A stretch of DNA of 64,000 nucleotides from Rhizobiaceae bacterium CPCC 101076 (GTDB lineage Bacteria > Pseudomonadota > Alphaproteobacteria > Rhizobiales > Methylopilaceae): assembly GCA_003347645.1 (NCBI GenBank), contig QDFX01000004.1, positions 62,001 to 126,000 on the forward strand, read 5' to 3'. The position numbers and the translations under genes are program-made. The notes beneath the pieces were generated by a model, which ran no database searches, was not told the origin of the DNA, and was given only the letters and a program-made list of their open reading frames with translations. Shown here one piece after another: positions 9,350-19,174 of the stretch (within the stretch, counting starts at the first letter, position 1; every line of letters starts with the position of its first letter).

Positions 9350-10501
9350 CTACTGCGCGACCGACAGGCCGTCGGCCGACCAGTCGTCGAGCGCCTGGAT
9401 CATGCCGAACGGATCCGGCCTGACGCGTACACCGGGGTTCCAAACCGTCTGAAACCGCCCTTGCGCGTCGACTTTGGCCACGCGCGGCCAGAGATGGGTG
9501 TGATTGTTCTCGCCGCTGATCCGGACTCGTCCCTGCGGGGCCTCGAACTCCCTTTCGCGCAATTCCGGCAGCAATGCCTGCGGTTCGTCGGAGCCAGCGC
9601 GCCCCAATGCATCGGCCGCCGCATGGACCTGGAAGTACGCGGCCTCGGCAGCCGCAGGCACCGGAGCGTCGTCGCCATATCTTTCCTTGAAAGCCTGAAC
9701 GAAGCGGCGGGCCGCCGCGGTGTTCAGGGTCTCGAAGAACGGGGCGGCGGTGATGTGCCCCTCCGATATTTCGGCGCTCATTTCGACGAGTTCCGCCTCG
9801 CTCGTCGTGAGGCTCGCGATTGGCATGACCGCCGAGTCGAAGCCGGCCTTGCGATAGGCCTCGTAGAAGCGCGCTGTGGATCGACCCACGACCGTGGAGA
9901 AGACGACGTCCGGCTTATTCCTCGCCATTGTCTTGATCGCGCGGTCGAAGTGCTCGCCGTCTGCATCGAGCGGCACATAGAGCTCGTCGACGACCGACCC
10001 GCCAGACTGAACGAGCAGATCGCTCATGATGCGGTTCGAGGAATAAGGATAGACGTAGTTGGAGCCGACGAGCAGGAAGCGATTGCCGTAGGTCGCAAGC
10101 AGATATTTCGCGAGCTGCAGCGAGTTCTGGTTCGGCGCCGCGCCGGTGTAGATGCAGGAGGCGGAATACTCGAAGCCCTCGTAGAGAGTCGGGTAGAACA
10201 GCAGTCCGCCGCGCTCCTCGACGACGGGCAGCACCGTCTTGCGGGTGCTCGACATGTAGCAGCCGAAGATCAGCCGCACGCCGTCCCGCGTCAGCAGCTC
10301 GGTTGCATATTGACGAAACTGTTTCGGATCCGACGCCGGATCGTAGACCACCGCCTCGACGGGCCGGCCGAGCACGCCACCGCCCGTGTTGATCTCGTCG
10401 ATCGCAAGCAAGGTCGAGCGCAATTGCGCGATCTCGACGCCCGATGTGACGCCGGTCTGGGAAAACAGCACGCCCACGCGCCAGGATGTTCCGTCAGTCA
10501 T
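9350..10501 (-). CDS. amiC: AmiC-type amide-sensing negative regulator
   Basis: The 383-residue protein has the periplasmic-binding-protein type I fold of AmiC/urea-binding proteins but no signal peptide, as expected for the cytoplasmic sensor AmiC. It begins WRVGVLFSQTGVTSGVE and carries the family segments FGCYMSSTRKTVLPVVE and LLFYPTLYEGFEYS. In the absence of amide AmiC sequesters AmiR; amide binding frees it. It is first in the amiC-amiR-amiE unit. The 367-bp region upstream, shared with divergent aapJ, should hold its promoter. Confidence 0.92.
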   Translation of the reverse strand: MTDGTSWRVGVLFSQTGVTSGVEIAQLRSTLLAIDEINTGGGVLGRPVEAVVYDPASDPKQFRQYATELLTRDGVRLIFGCYMSSTRKTVLPVVEERGGLLFYPTLYEGFEYSASCIYTGAAPNQNSLQLAKYLLATYGNRFLLVGSNYVYPYSSNRIMSDLLVQSGGSVVDELYVPLDADGEHFDRAIKTMARNKPDVVFSTVVGRSTARFYEAYRKAGFDSAVMPIASLTTSEAELVEMSAEISEGHITAAPFFETLNTAAARRFVQAFKERYGDDAPVPAAAEAAYFQVHAAADALGRAGSDEPQALLPELREREFEAPQGRVRISGENNHTHLWPRVAKVDAQGRFQTVWNPGVRVRPDPFGMIQALDDWSADGLSVAQ

Positions 10502-10868
10502 GGAAAGATGAGGCGCTCGGCGGGGTCATCGACCAACTGTCGGGCATCCGAAGGCGACTGATCAACCCGGAAAGAGGTCGCGGGCAGACCGCTCGGCATT
10601 TACCGTGTTTCAGAGTTGTTTCACGGATAAATCGGTACATATACTGCACAATTTTTGGGGGGTTCGCTGTCTGCGAAATGTTCAAATGAGCTTTTCGAGA
10701 GCATTCGCGGCGACGTTTCTGTCGAATTTGCGTAGTGAATGCAATCTTTCTTGACGCCGCCGATGGCCCGGCCTGTAATCGTCACCGCGGGTCGCCCCGA
10801 AACGTAACGGGGCACGGCAATGACTCGTGCGCTTTCGGGCGACATGCGTACCCATGCAGAGGCGAACA
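10502..10868. other. Divergent intergenic region between amiC and aapJ
   Basis: No gene or RNA is recognised in these 367 bp. The stretch around 10600-10700 is AT-richer than its surroundings and probably holds the two divergent promoters. A small stem (CCCCG/CGGGG around AAACGTAA, 10795-10812) lies about 60 bp before aapJ. I looked for sigma-54 GG-N10-GC elements on both strands and found none that fit. Confidence 0.4.
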
Positions 10869-11894
10869 ATGAAAAAACATCTCCTTCCCGTAATCCTGGG
10901 ATTGGCTGGCGCAGCGATGACGGCCGGCGTAGCGAGCGCTGCGACGCTCGACAGCGTCAAGGCTAAAGGTTTCGTGCAGTGCGGCGTGAACACCGGGCTT
11001 CCAGGCTTCGCCGCTCCGGATGACAAGGGCAATTGGACCGGCCTTGACGTCGACTACTGCAAGGCAGTCGCCGCAGTCGTATTCGGCGATTCCACAAAGG
11101 TGAAGTTCACCCCGCTCTCGGCGAAGGACCGCTTCACCGCGCTCCAGTCGGGCGAGATCGACATGCTCTCGCGTAACACCACCTGGACGATGTCGCGCGA
11201 CACCCAGATGGGACTGACCTTCGCGGGCGTGAACTATTATGACGGCCAGGGCTTCATCGTGAAGAAGGCCCTTGGGGTCGACTCCGCCCTCAAGCTCGAC
11301 GGCGCCTCGATCTGCGTGCAGTCCGGCACCACGACGGAACTCAACCTCGCCGACTACTTCGCGGGGAACAACATCAAGTTCACTCCGGTCGTCTTCGAGA
11401 AGGTCGACGAAGTGAACGCCGCTTACGAAGCCGGTCGCTGCGACGCGATGACGACCGACGCGTCTGGCCTCTACGCCTATCGTCTCACCTTCCAGCAGCC
11501 CGACGCCCATATCGTCCTACCGGAGATCATCTCGAAGGAGCCGCTCGGCCCGGTGGTCCGTGCCGGCGACGTGCAGTGGCTCAACATCGTCAAGTGGACG
11601 CATGACGCGCTGCTCGAGGCCGAGGAGTACGGCATCACCTCGAAGAACGTCGACGAGCTCAAGAAGTCGTCGACCAATCCGAACGTGAAGCGCATCCTCG
11701 CCGCCGACGACAGCAAGTTCGGCGAGGCGATGGGCGTCCCGAACACCTGGGCCTATACGCTCATCAAGCAGATGGGCAATTACGGCGAAATCTTCGACCG
11801 TAACGTCGGCGCCGGTTCGCCGCTCAAGATCGAGCGTGGCCTCAACGCGCTCTGGAGCAAGGGCGGCCTGCAATACTCCCCGCCGATTCGCTGA
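10869..11894 (+). CDS. aapJ: AapJ, periplasmic general L-amino-acid binding protein
   Basis: The 341-residue protein starts with a classic Sec signal (MKKHLLPVILGL... ending ASA) and continues with the SBP type 3 amino-acid-binding fold: KAKGFVQCGVNTGLPGFA, then GLDVDYCKAVAAVVFGD. Length and sequence match AapJ/BztA, which deliver a wide range of L-amino acids. ATG 10869 with AGAGGCG in front gives the signal peptide directly; an upstream in-frame ATG would add 14 residues before it. It is first in aapJ-aapQ-aapM-aapP, followed by a perfect hairpin that probably protects or enriches its mRNA. Confidence 0.95.
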   Translation: MKKHLLPVILGLAGAAMTAGVASAATLDSVKAKGFVQCGVNTGLPGFAAPDDKGNWTGLDVDYCKAVAAVVFGDSTKVKFTPLSAKDRFTALQSGEIDMLSRNTTWTMSRDTQMGLTFAGVNYYDGQGFIVKKALGVDSALKLDGASICVQSGTTTELNLADYFAGNNIKFTPVVFEKVDEVNAAYEAGRCDAMTTDASGLYAYRLTFQQPDAHIVLPEIISKEPLGPVVRAGDVQWLNIVKWTHDALLEAEEYGITSKNVDELKKSSTNPNVKRILAADDSKFGEAMGVPNTWAYTLIKQMGNYGEIFDRNVGAGSPLKIERGLNALWSKGGLQYSPPIR

Positions 11895-11904
11895 TCGCAC
11901 AAAG

Positions 11905-11940
11905 GAGGCCAGGCGACTCCCGCCTGGCCTCACCTAGTTT
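11905..11940 (+). terminator. Strong hairpin after aapJ (attenuator or mRNA stabiliser)
   Basis: A perfect 11-bp stem, GAGGCCAGGCG with CGCCTGGCCTC, has a 5-nt loop and ends before ACCTAGTTTTT. The T-run is offset by five bases, so it is a weak terminator or a 3' stabiliser between the binding protein and the permease genes. Confidence 0.65.
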
Positions 11941-11956
11941 TTAGAGACATCGCGAT

Positions 11957-13177
11957 ATGACGGCTGACACGGGCATCGTTACCCATACGCCATCGGAGAC
12001 CGCCAGACTGGCCGGTCCAACACAGCCATCCGCCCTGAACGACCCGAAAGTCCGCGCGATCGGCTACCAGCTGGTCCTTGCCATTTTCGTCATTGCGTTC
12101 GGCTGGTGGATCACCGGAAACGTCATCGAAAACCTGCGCCGGGCGAACATCGCCTCCGGCTTCGACTTCCTGTCTGGCCGGGCTGGTTTCGAGATCCTGT
12201 TCTCGCTGATCCCGTTCAGCGCCAATGAGAGCTATGGCCGCGCCTTCTTCGTCGGCCTTCTCAACACGGCGTATGTGTCGGTGATCGGCATCATCCTGGC
12301 GACCATCATCGGCTTCACGGTCGGCATCGCCCGCCTGTCGCCGAACTTCCTCCTGCGCTCGATCGCGACCATCTACGTCGAGTTCTTCCGCAACATCCCG
12401 CCGCTGCTCCAGCTGCTGTTCTGGTACAAGGCGGTCCTGGCTCTGCTGCCGAGCCCGCGCGCGGGTTTCGTCCTGCCGGGCGACATCTTCCTCAACAATC
12501 GCGGCCTCATCCTGCCCAAGCCAGTAGCCGAAGCCGGAGCCGGCATAGTCTTCGCGGCCGCCGTGCTGGCGATCATTGCTGCGATCTTCGTAAGCCGCTG
12601 GGCGACGCAGCGGCGTGTCCTGACAGGTGCAACCTTCCCGACGGTAAAGGTCGTTCTCGCCCTTCTCTTCGGCCTGCCATGTCTCGCCTTCGTGATCATG
12701 GGCGGGCCGTTCACGATGGATGTGCCCGTCCTTCAGGGCTTCAATTTTCGCGGCGGCATGGTTGTTGCTCCGGAATTCATGGCGCTGCTGCTCGGCCTCT
12801 CCGTCTATACCGGCGCCTTTATCGCCGAGATCGTCCGCGGCGGCATCCTGGCTGTCAGCAAGGGCCAGACCGAAGCCGCCGGTTCACTCGGCCTGACCCG
12901 CACACAGATGCTCAGGCTCGTGATCGTTCCGCAGGCGATGCGCGTGATCATTCCGCCGCTGACCAACCAATATCTCAACCTGACCAAGAACTCCTCGCTC
13001 GCGGTTGCGATAGGTTATCCGGATCTCGTCGCGGTGTTCGCCGGAACTGTCCTCAATCAGACCGGCCAGGCGATTGAGGTCATCGCCATCACCATGCTCG
13101 TCTACCTGACGATGAGCCTGCTGACCTCAGCGCTGATGAACTGGTTCAATCTCCGCATGGCTTTGGTGGAGCGGTAA
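11957..13177 (+). CDS. aapQ: AapQ, membrane permease of the general L-amino-acid ABC transporter
   Basis: The 406-residue polytopic protein matches the usual AapQ length of about 400. It has the long central insertion typical of AapQ and the EAA-loop region GQTEAAGSLGLTRTQMLRLVIVPQAMR around residue 305 that docks with the ATPase. It forms a heterodimeric channel with AapM, which starts three bases after its stop. Confidence 0.93.
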   Translation: MTADTGIVTHTPSETARLAGPTQPSALNDPKVRAIGYQLVLAIFVIAFGWWITGNVIENLRRANIASGFDFLSGRAGFEILFSLIPFSANESYGRAFFVGLLNTAYVSVIGIILATIIGFTVGIARLSPNFLLRSIATIYVEFFRNIPPLLQLLFWYKAVLALLPSPRAGFVLPGDIFLNNRGLILPKPVAEAGAGIVFAAAVLAIIAAIFVSRWATQRRVLTGATFPTVKVVLALLFGLPCLAFVIMGGPFTMDVPVLQGFNFRGGMVVAPEFMALLLGLSVYTGAFIAEIVRGGILAVSKGQTEAAGSLGLTRTQMLRLVIVPQAMRVIIPPLTNQYLNLTKNSSLAVAIGYPDLVAVFAGTVLNQTGQAIEVIAITMLVYLTMSLLTSALMNWFNLRMALVER

Positions 13178-13180
13178 TCC

Positions 13181-14701
13181 ATGGCTCAACCCCTCGCTTA
13201 CGTCAGCCAGGCCGAGATCCCGCCCTCGCCACCGCCGAACCAGGCGGTCGGCGCTGCGGCCTGGATCCGTAACAACCTGTTCTCGACGCCGATGAATTCG
13301 CTCATCACCATCACGGCGATGATCTTCGTTGCCTGGGCGGTGCCGCCGCTCGTCAATTGGCTGTTCTTCGACGCCGTCTGGGAAGGCACGAATCGTGACG
13401 CCTGCCTCGTTCCGGGCGGGGGTCATGGCGCCGCCTGCTGGGCATTCGTCAAGGCGAAGCTCGGCCAGTTCATCTATGGGCGCTATCCCCTCGACGAACG
13501 GTGGCGTGTCGACCTCGTCTTCTTCCTGTTCGCCGCGGGACTGATCCCGCTCGCGATCCCGAAGGTGCCCTACAAGCGTGCGAACGCCCTCTTCCTGCTC
13601 GGGATATTCCCGATCCTTACGCTTGTCCTGCTGACAGGCGGCGATCTCGATTTCTCGCGCACGACGAACTCGATCTTGGCCGCCTTCCTCGCCGGCGCGC
13701 TCTTGCTGTCGATCGCCACTCGTTCGCCCGCCGGGCTGACGGGTTTGTCGAGTCTTGCCCTGAAGATTCTCCTTGTCGGCGTCGCCCTGTTCATCCTCGG
13801 CATCATCGCGTCGTTCATCATCCCGACGCCTGCCATACGCATGGACCTCGGCAGCGGCCCGCGCGAATTCCCGCTTGGCTCGCTCGCTCTGGCATTGGCC
13901 TCGATAGCCGCCGTCGTGCTCGGTGTCATTTCGACGATGAGGAACGCCAGCGCCGGCGGATGGGGCATGATCGGTACCGTGCTGACCATCCCGGCGGCGA
14001 TGCTGATCGCCTATGCGATCGTCACCATCGATTTCGGCCTTGCTCATGTCGAGACCCCGCTCTGGGGCGGCCTGATGCTGACCATGGTGATCGCTGTCGT
14101 CGGCATCGTCGCGTCGCTGCCGCTCGGCATCCTTCTCGCGCTCGGCCGAAAGTCGGACCTGCCCGTGGTGAAGACGCTCTCAATCGCTTTCATCGAATTC
14201 TGGCGCGGCGTGCCGCTAATCACCGTGTTGTTCATGGCGAGCGTGATGCTGCCGCTGTTCCTGCCGGCCGGCGTCAACTTCGACAAGCTGATGCGCGCGC
14301 TGATCGGTGTCGCATTGTTCTCGGCCGCGTACATGGCCGAGGTCATTCGCGGCGGCCTGCAGGCGATCCCGAAGGGCCAGTATGAGGGTGCCGCGGCGAT
14401 GGGCCTGACCTATTGGCCGGCCATGCGGCTGATCATTCTGCCGCAGGCGCTGCGCATCGTGATTCCGGGCATCGTCAACTCGTTCATCAGCCTGTTCAAG
14501 GACACCAGTCTGGTCCTGATCATCGGCCTGTTCGACCTGCTCGGCATCATCCAGCAGAACTTCTCGGACCCGAACTGGGCGACCCCGGTCACGCCGGCGA
14601 CGGGCTTTGCCTTCGCCGCCGCGATCTACTGGGTCTTCTGTTTTTCGATGTCCCGCTATTCGGTTTTCATGGAGCGCCGGCTGAACACCGGCCACCGCTG
14701 A
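13181..14701 (+). CDS. aapM: AapM, membrane permease with an extra hydrophobic block
   Basis: The 506-residue protein has AapM landmarks at both ends: [16 protein letters not shown] and [15 protein letters not shown] in the first 115 residues, then the permease core from about residue 290 with the EAA loop [27 protein letters not shown]. It is about 120 residues longer than typical AapM (about 384). The excess lies roughly at residues 155-280 and reads as three or four additional membrane segments ([49 protein letters not shown]). The frame is continuous and the base composition unchanged, so this looks like a real insertion and not an error. Confidence 0.9.
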   Translation: MAQPLAYVSQAEIPPSPPPNQAVGAAAWIRNNLFSTPMNSLITITAMIFVAWAVPPLVNWLFFDAVWEGTNRDACLVPGGGHGAACWAFVKAKLGQFIYGRYPLDERWRVDLVFFLFAAGLIPLAIPKVPYKRANALFLLGIFPILTLVLLTGGDLDFSRTTNSILAAFLAGALLLSIATRSPAGLTGLSSLALKILLVGVALFILGIIASFIIPTPAIRMDLGSGPREFPLGSLALALASIAAVVLGVISTMRNASAGGWGMIGTVLTIPAAMLIAYAIVTIDFGLAHVETPLWGGLMLTMVIAVVGIVASLPLGILLALGRKSDLPVVKTLSIAFIEFWRGVPLITVLFMASVMLPLFLPAGVNFDKLMRALIGVALFSAAYMAEVIRGGLQAIPKGQYEGAAAMGLTYWPAMRLIILPQALRIVIPGIVNSFISLFKDTSLVLIIGLFDLLGIIQQNFSDPNWATPVTPATGFAFAAAIYWVFCFSMSRYSVFMERRLNTGHR

Positions 14702-14720
14702 CGGTCACGGAGCCAAGAGT

Positions 14721-15500
14721 ATGAACGCAATGCCTGCCGCAGCAGCACAGATCGAACCCCGCCGGGCCGGCCTCGCCGTCGAACTGGTCGGCGTCGGCAA
14801 ATGGTATGGCGAGTTCCACGTGCTGCGTGACATCAACCTCGAAGTGACGCGCGGCGAACGCATCGTCATCTGCGGGCCGTCGGGTTCCGGCAAATCGACG
14901 ATGATCCGCTGCATCAACCGGCTCGAAGAACATCAGGTCGGCAACATCTTCGTCGACGGCATCGAGCTGACTCGCGACCTGAAGATGATCGAAGAGGTGC
15001 GCCGCGAGGTCGGAATGGTGTTCCAGCACTTTAACCTCTTCCCGCACCTGACCATCCTCGAGAACTGCACGCTCGCTCCGATCTGGGTGAAGAAAATACC
15101 CAAGAAGGAGGCCGAGGACATCGCGATGGAGTATCTCCGCAAGGTCCGCATTCCCGAGCAGGCGAACAAATATCCGGGCCAGCTCTCCGGCGGTCAGCAG
15201 CAGCGCGTCGCGATCGCCCGCTCGCTCTGCATGAACCCGAAGATCATGCTGTTCGACGAGCCAACGTCGGCTCTCGATCCGGAAATGGTCAAGGAAGTGC
15301 TGGATGTCATGATCAGCCTGGCCGAGTCCGGGATGACCATGCTCTGCGTGACCCACGAGATGGGCTTCGCGCGTCAGGTCGCGCATCGCGTCATCTTCAT
15401 GGACCGCGGCCAGATCGTCGAGCAGAACGAGCCGAAGGAATTCTTCTCGAACCCGCAGCACGAGCGGACCAAGCTGTTCCTCAGCCAGATCCTTCACTGA
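14721..15500 (+). CDS. aapP: AapP, ATP-binding subunit of the general L-amino-acid ABC transporter
   Basis: The 259-residue ABC ATPase has Walker [11 protein letters not shown]-loop [10 protein letters not shown], signature LSGGQQQRV, Walker [15 protein letters not shown] and switch His in CVTHEMGF, all as in polar-amino-acid transporter ATPases. It energises AapQM. A strong terminator follows, so it ends the aap operon. Confidence 0.95.
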   Translation: MNAMPAAAAQIEPRRAGLAVELVGVGKWYGEFHVLRDINLEVTRGERIVICGPSGSGKSTMIRCINRLEEHQVGNIFVDGIELTRDLKMIEEVRREVGMVFQHFNLFPHLTILENCTLAPIWVKKIPKKEAEDIAMEYLRKVRIPEQANKYPGQLSGGQQQRVAIARSLCMNPKIMLFDEPTSALDPEMVKEVLDVMISLAESGMTMLCVTHEMGFARQVAHRVIFMDRGQIVEQNEPKEFFSNPQHERTKLFLSQILH

Positions 15501-15524
15501 TCTCCACGGGGGGTGGGGACCAAG

Positions 15525-15559
15525 AGGCGGTCGCCTGTTCGTCAGGCGGCCGCCTTTTT
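15525..15559 (+). terminator. Intrinsic terminator of the aap operon
   Basis: AGGCGGTCGCCTG pairs with CAGGCGGCCGCCT (13 bp with one G-T pair, 5-nt loop), followed by TTTT. Its 3' half overlaps the last codons of the convergent lysE-like gene. Confidence 0.85.
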
Positions 15560-16177
15560 CCATCCGGCGGCGAGAATGCCCGCGCCGATCATCAGCGAAC
15601 CGCCGGTCCGGTTGACCGCGCGCTGGACGGAGGGCTTGCGGATGGCGTGGCGCGCCTTCGAGGCAAGCAGGGCATAGAGCGCCGCATTCAGCGTAGCGAG
15701 GACGAGGAACGTCGTCTCGAAGATCGCCATCTGCACGACGATCGGCTTCGTCAGGTTTAGGAACTGAGGCAGGAACGCCACGAAGAACAGGATGCTCTTC
15801 GGGTTCAGCGCTGTGACGACGTAAGTATGCAGGAAGATGCGGAGCGGCTTCTCGGCCGGCGTTTCCGGCACGCCTCCCGCAGACGAGTCGGCGACCGGAG
15901 TGCGCCACAGCCTGATCCCGAGAAAGACGAGATAGGCGCCACCGATCCATTTGAGGACGGTGAAGATCGTCGCCGAGGTCGCGAGCAATGCGCCGAGACC
16001 CAGCATCGAGGCGGTCATCGCGGTGAAGTCGCCCAAAGCCACGCCGGCCACGCTCGCGGCGGCGACCTTGCGGCCATGGCCGAGCGCATAGGAGATCACC
16101 AGCAGGATCGTCGGACCCGGGATGACGAGAAGCACCGAGGCTGCCGCGACGAATGCCAGCCAGTGCTCGATCGACAT
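15542..16177 (-). CDS. LysE/RhtB family amino-acid exporter
   Basis: The 211-residue protein has about six hydrophobic segments and the RhtB/LysE N-terminal signature, VIPGPTILLVISYALGHGRKVAAASVAGVALGD. Members export amino acids such as homoserine, threonine or lysine. Its ATG directly follows the stop of the adenosyltransferase gene (TAGATG), so the two are co-transcribed. Substrate unknown. Confidence 0.87.
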   Translation of the reverse strand: MSIEHWLAFVAAASVLLVIPGPTILLVISYALGHGRKVAAASVAGVALGDFTAMTASMLGLGALLATSATIFTVLKWIGGAYLVFLGIRLWRTPVADSSAGGVPETPAEKPLRIFLHTYVVTALNPKSILFFVAFLPQFLNLTKPIVVQMAIFETTFLVLATLNAALYALLASKARHAIRKPSVQRAVNRTGGSLMIGAGILAAGWKKAAA

Positions 16178-16717
16178 CTACTTCTCCGCGTCAGGCGACT
16201 TGAACATCAGGTCTTCGAGGCCGCCGGCGAAATCAGCCCAGCGCGCCATCACGAACAAAGCATCGCTCATCCGGTTCAGATAGGCCAGCACATCGCCGGG
16301 CGCCGCCGGATCCTGCAGGACGCTGACGGCCCGCTCGGCGCGCCGGGCAACGGCGCGGGCCATGTGCAGTCGCGCGCTGGCTTCGGAATCGCCGGGATAG
16401 ATGAAGTCGTGCAGAGGCGGCAGGCGCTCGGACAGCTCGTCGATATATTTCTCGAGCGCGAAGGTCTCGGCGGGATCGAGAGACAGATTGGAGCGGGTGC
16501 CTTCCGAGCTCAGGATGGCGCTGATCGTATAGAGCGCCTTCTGCATCGCCCGCAGCTTCGGCCGCATTTCCGGGTTCGCCAGAACCGCCAGTCCGATGCT
16601 CGACGACAATTCGTCGAGATCTCCGACGGCGGCGACCAGCGGATCGTCCTTCCCCGCCCTCCGGCCGGAGAACAGCGACGTCTGTCCGGCGTCGCCACCC
16701 TTCGTATAAATCTTCAT
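16178..16717 (-). CDS. PduO-type cob(I)alamin adenosyltransferase
   Basis: The 179-residue protein has the PduO family start KIYTKGGDAGQTSLFSG, the ATP-binding region VGDLDELSSSIG, and the C-terminal motif ARAVARRAERAV followed by LNRMSDALFVMARW. It transfers the adenosyl group of ATP to cob(I)alamin to give coenzyme B12. It lies 128 bp downstream of btuB on the same strand, so uptake and adenosylation probably share the B12-controlled transcript. Confidence 0.93.
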   Translation of the reverse strand: MKIYTKGGDAGQTSLFSGRRAGKDDPLVAAVGDLDELSSSIGLAVLANPEMRPKLRAMQKALYTISAILSSEGTRSNLSLDPAETFALEKYIDELSERLPPLHDFIYPGDSEASARLHMARAVARRAERAVSVLQDPAAPGDVLAYLNRMSDALFVMARWADFAGGLEDLMFKSPDAEK

Positions 16718-16742
16718 TTCACGCTCTTACGCACACTGGGGC

Positions 16743-16789
16743 CGAGGCGGCGTTCCGGACTGTATCGCAGCCCGGAACCGTCCGCCTCG
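16743..16789. repeat. Inverted repeat between btuB and the adenosyltransferase gene
   Basis: CGAGGCGG-C-GTTCCGG pairs with CCGGAAC-CGT-CCGCCTCG around a 13-nt loop. There is no T-run on the minus strand, so it may be a pausing or mRNA-processing hairpin and not a terminator. Confidence 0.55.
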
Positions 16790-16845
16790 CCTTTCGAAGT
16801 GACACCGACGACAGGATTCGCGGCATCGGACCCATCGTCGCGGCG

Positions 16846-18732
16846 TCAGAAGCTGACCCTCACGCCGGCAATCGCGGTGCGGCCAGTCCCACCGAACGTG
16901 TAGACCTCCTCGTATTCCTCATCGAGCAAGTTCTCGACCCGGGCATAGACCTCCGTGTGCTCGTCGATTTTGTAGCCACCACGCAGATTCACGAGGACGA
17001 AGTCGTCGAGTTCTACGACCGGACGCCAGAACGGCAGGTCGTCCTGCGTGCCGTTGTAGACGACACCCAAATTGACGTTCGCGCGACCATCGAGGAAGGC
17101 GTAGTTCGCATCGAAGCTCGCCGAGTTGGACGGGCGGCGGATCAGTTCCACGCCCTGGGCGTCCTCGCCCTGAAGCCAGGTGTACGACGCGCGCAGCGTG
17201 AGATTGTCGATCGGCGTTGCCGACAGGCCGAACTCTACGCCGTGAATCTTTGATTCACCCGGCAGATTGACGACGGTGAGGCCCTGAAGCTGGATCAGAT
17301 CGTCGATCCGCTGGTCGAAATAGGTCACGTTGACGACAAGGTCGTTGCCGAACACCGGCTGGTCGAAGCCGACATCCCAGCCCTTCGCGCCCTCCGGCTT
17401 CAGATTCGGATTGGGGATGAAGGTCGGCGTCTGGCCGTAGAGTTCGAACAGGGTCGGGTTCTTGACGCCGGTTCCGTAGGAAGCGCGGAGCTTTGTCCCC
17501 GTTTGTTCGACGATATAGGCGCTGGTGATGCGGAAGGTGGTCGCATCCTCAAAGCCGTCGTTGAAGTCGTGACGGACGCTGCCGGTGACGAAGAACTGGT
17601 CCCATGCGCCGAGCTTGTATTCACCGACGAGGCCGGTCTGCTCCAGCGACTTGTCGAAGCTCGAAAAGCTGCTCTCGGTCGTCGCCTCGTCCTTCTCGTG
17701 ATCGGCGGCGAAGGTGAAGGTGTGCGAAAGCTCGCCCGTCTCGGCAAAGACGTTGCTCTGGTAGTCGAACTTGGTCTTCAAGCCGTCGAACTTCGTCGGC
17801 GGGAAGCTGTCGTACAGATAGTCGTAGCTATGACCGGTACGGAGCGCGCCGACGATCTGCTGCCAGCGTCCTTCGAACAGATCGAGCTTCGCCTGCGCCC
17901 GGCCGTAGAATTCATCGCCGTCGACATCGTTCTTGAAGTCGTAGGCGCCGCTGCCGAACGCCTCGTCGTCGCCTTCGGAGTAATAATCGACGGCGCGGCC
18001 GACCACGTCGAACCGGAGATTGTCGGTCGCCTGAAAGCCGAACTTCCCGAAAACGGTCCCGTTATCGTAACCATCCTTCTCGGTATTGCCCCGCCATTCG
18101 GAAGCGGCCGAGAAGCCGTCGGTGCGCAGGCCGACGCCGCCGATCAGATAATCGACCCGGTCGGTGCTGCCGCTGATCGAGCCGCCGCCCTCGACCGTGC
18201 CCCGGCTGCCGGCTTCGACGAAGACCGAACCGCGCGGTGGACCGTCGCCCCGACGGGTGATGATGTTGATAACGCCGCCGATCGCATCCGAACCATAGAG
18301 TGCGCTTTGCGGGCCACGCAGGACTTCGATGCGATCGATGTCCTGGGCCAAAAGATGGGCGAAGTTGAACTCGCTGCCGCCAGCCGGATCGTTGACCTCC
18401 ATGCCGTCGATCAGGACGAGGGTCTGATTGCCTTCCGAGCCGCGTATGCGGACCTGTGTCAGTCCGCCAGCCGGTCCGACCCGATTCACCGCGACGCCCG
18501 GCATGCTTCTGAGCGCGTCCGACACAAGGCGGATCTGCTTCTGCTCCAACTCCTCGCGCGTGATCACAGTAACCGCACTACCCACCTCTTTGGCAGGCGT
18601 GTCCGTTCGGTTCGCCGTGACGACGATCGGCTCGAGCTCGATCGGCTTCGCGGGTTCGGGAATCGTTTGTGCGGAAACGGCAGAAACGGTCGCAAGACAG
18701 GCGACGGATGCAAGCAGGACAACGCGGGACAT
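16846..18732 (-). CDS. btuB: BtuB-type TonB-dependent vitamin B12 receptor
   Basis: The 628-residue outer-membrane protein has a signal peptide ([21 protein letters not shown]), a TonB-box-like segment (LEPIVVTA near residue 34), a plug domain with [15 protein letters not shown] and [21 protein letters not shown], and a beta-barrel ending in phenylalanine (GVRVSF), as outer-membrane assembly requires. BtuB identity rests on overall similarity, the cobalamin riboswitch in its leader and the downstream adenosyltransferase. I chose the ATG at 18732, which opens the signal peptide, over one 12 codons upstream. Confidence 0.9.
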   Translation of the reverse strand: MSRVVLLASVACLATVSAVSAQTIPEPAKPIELEPIVVTANRTDTPAKEVGSAVTVITREELEQKQIRLVSDALRSMPGVAVNRVGPAGGLTQVRIRGSEGNQTLVLIDGMEVNDPAGGSEFNFAHLLAQDIDRIEVLRGPQSALYGSDAIGGVINIITRRGDGPPRGSVFVEAGSRGTVEGGGSISGSTDRVDYLIGGVGLRTDGFSAASEWRGNTEKDGYDNGTVFGKFGFQATDNLRFDVVGRAVDYYSEGDDEAFGSGAYDFKNDVDGDEFYGRAQAKLDLFEGRWQQIVGALRTGHSYDYLYDSFPPTKFDGLKTKFDYQSNVFAETGELSHTFTFAADHEKDEATTESSFSSFDKSLEQTGLVGEYKLGAWDQFFVTGSVRHDFNDGFEDATTFRITSAYIVEQTGTKLRASYGTGVKNPTLFELYGQTPTFIPNPNLKPEGAKGWDVGFDQPVFGNDLVVNVTYFDQRIDDLIQLQGLTVVNLPGESKIHGVEFGLSATPIDNLTLRASYTWLQGEDAQGVELIRRPSNSASFDANYAFLDGRANVNLGVVYNGTQDDLPFWRPVVELDDFVLVNLRGGYKIDEHTEVYARVENLLDEEYEEVYTFGGTGRTAIAGVRVSF

Positions 18733-18844
18733 CAAGACCTCGGGCGGCGGCGCCAAATGGTGCATCACCGCGAGCGAAGCCTGGGCCGCCGCTCGAACGA
18801 GCGGAAGCGGTCAGACAACCATCGGCACACCCCGTCCGACGCTC

Positions 18845-19022
18845 TCGCGCATGACCATGCTGACGGCAGGTCTCCTGGCTCGCGGGTTGAAAGATCGCGC
18901 CGCCTTCCCGGGCGAGCCCAGTGGCATGTGGCGAGACCCAGCCGCTTACAGTTGCGGGGGCAGCCGCGGCTTCGGGCGAACCCACACCGCATTCCCTATT
19001 GATCCCCGAAGGGAACCGTCAG
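18845..19022 (-). promoter_or_regulatory. Cobalamin (B12) riboswitch in the btuB leader
   Basis: Read on the minus strand this region contains the conserved cobalamin-riboswitch blocks in order: GCCGCGGCTGCCCCCGCAAC, GCCACTG, GGGAAGGC and the B12 box GAGCCAGGAGACCTGCC (plus-strand 18865-18881). It lies about 115 bp upstream of the btuB start. Known members repress expression when adenosylcobalamin or another cobalamin binds. Confidence 0.95.
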
Positions 19023-19174
19023 GCCCAAGAATTCACAATTTCGCCACAGATGCAAACGCCGCGTTAATCGGCCCGCCGGACTTGATCCTCGGACTTATTG
19101 AGGCCAAACCCTTGCGGCACAGGCGAAGAAACGCCATTTTGCGGCCTCGCGTCGCAGCATATGCGGAAATCTTT

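Noticed and set aside
10486-10689. A 67-codon plus-strand open frame in the amiC-aapJ gap
   Set aside because: No ribosome site, no family resemblance and overlap with the amiC start.
19023-19174. SAM- or SAH-type riboswitch in the metH leader
   Set aside because: No conserved blocks of SAM-I, SAM-II or SAH switches could be recognised.
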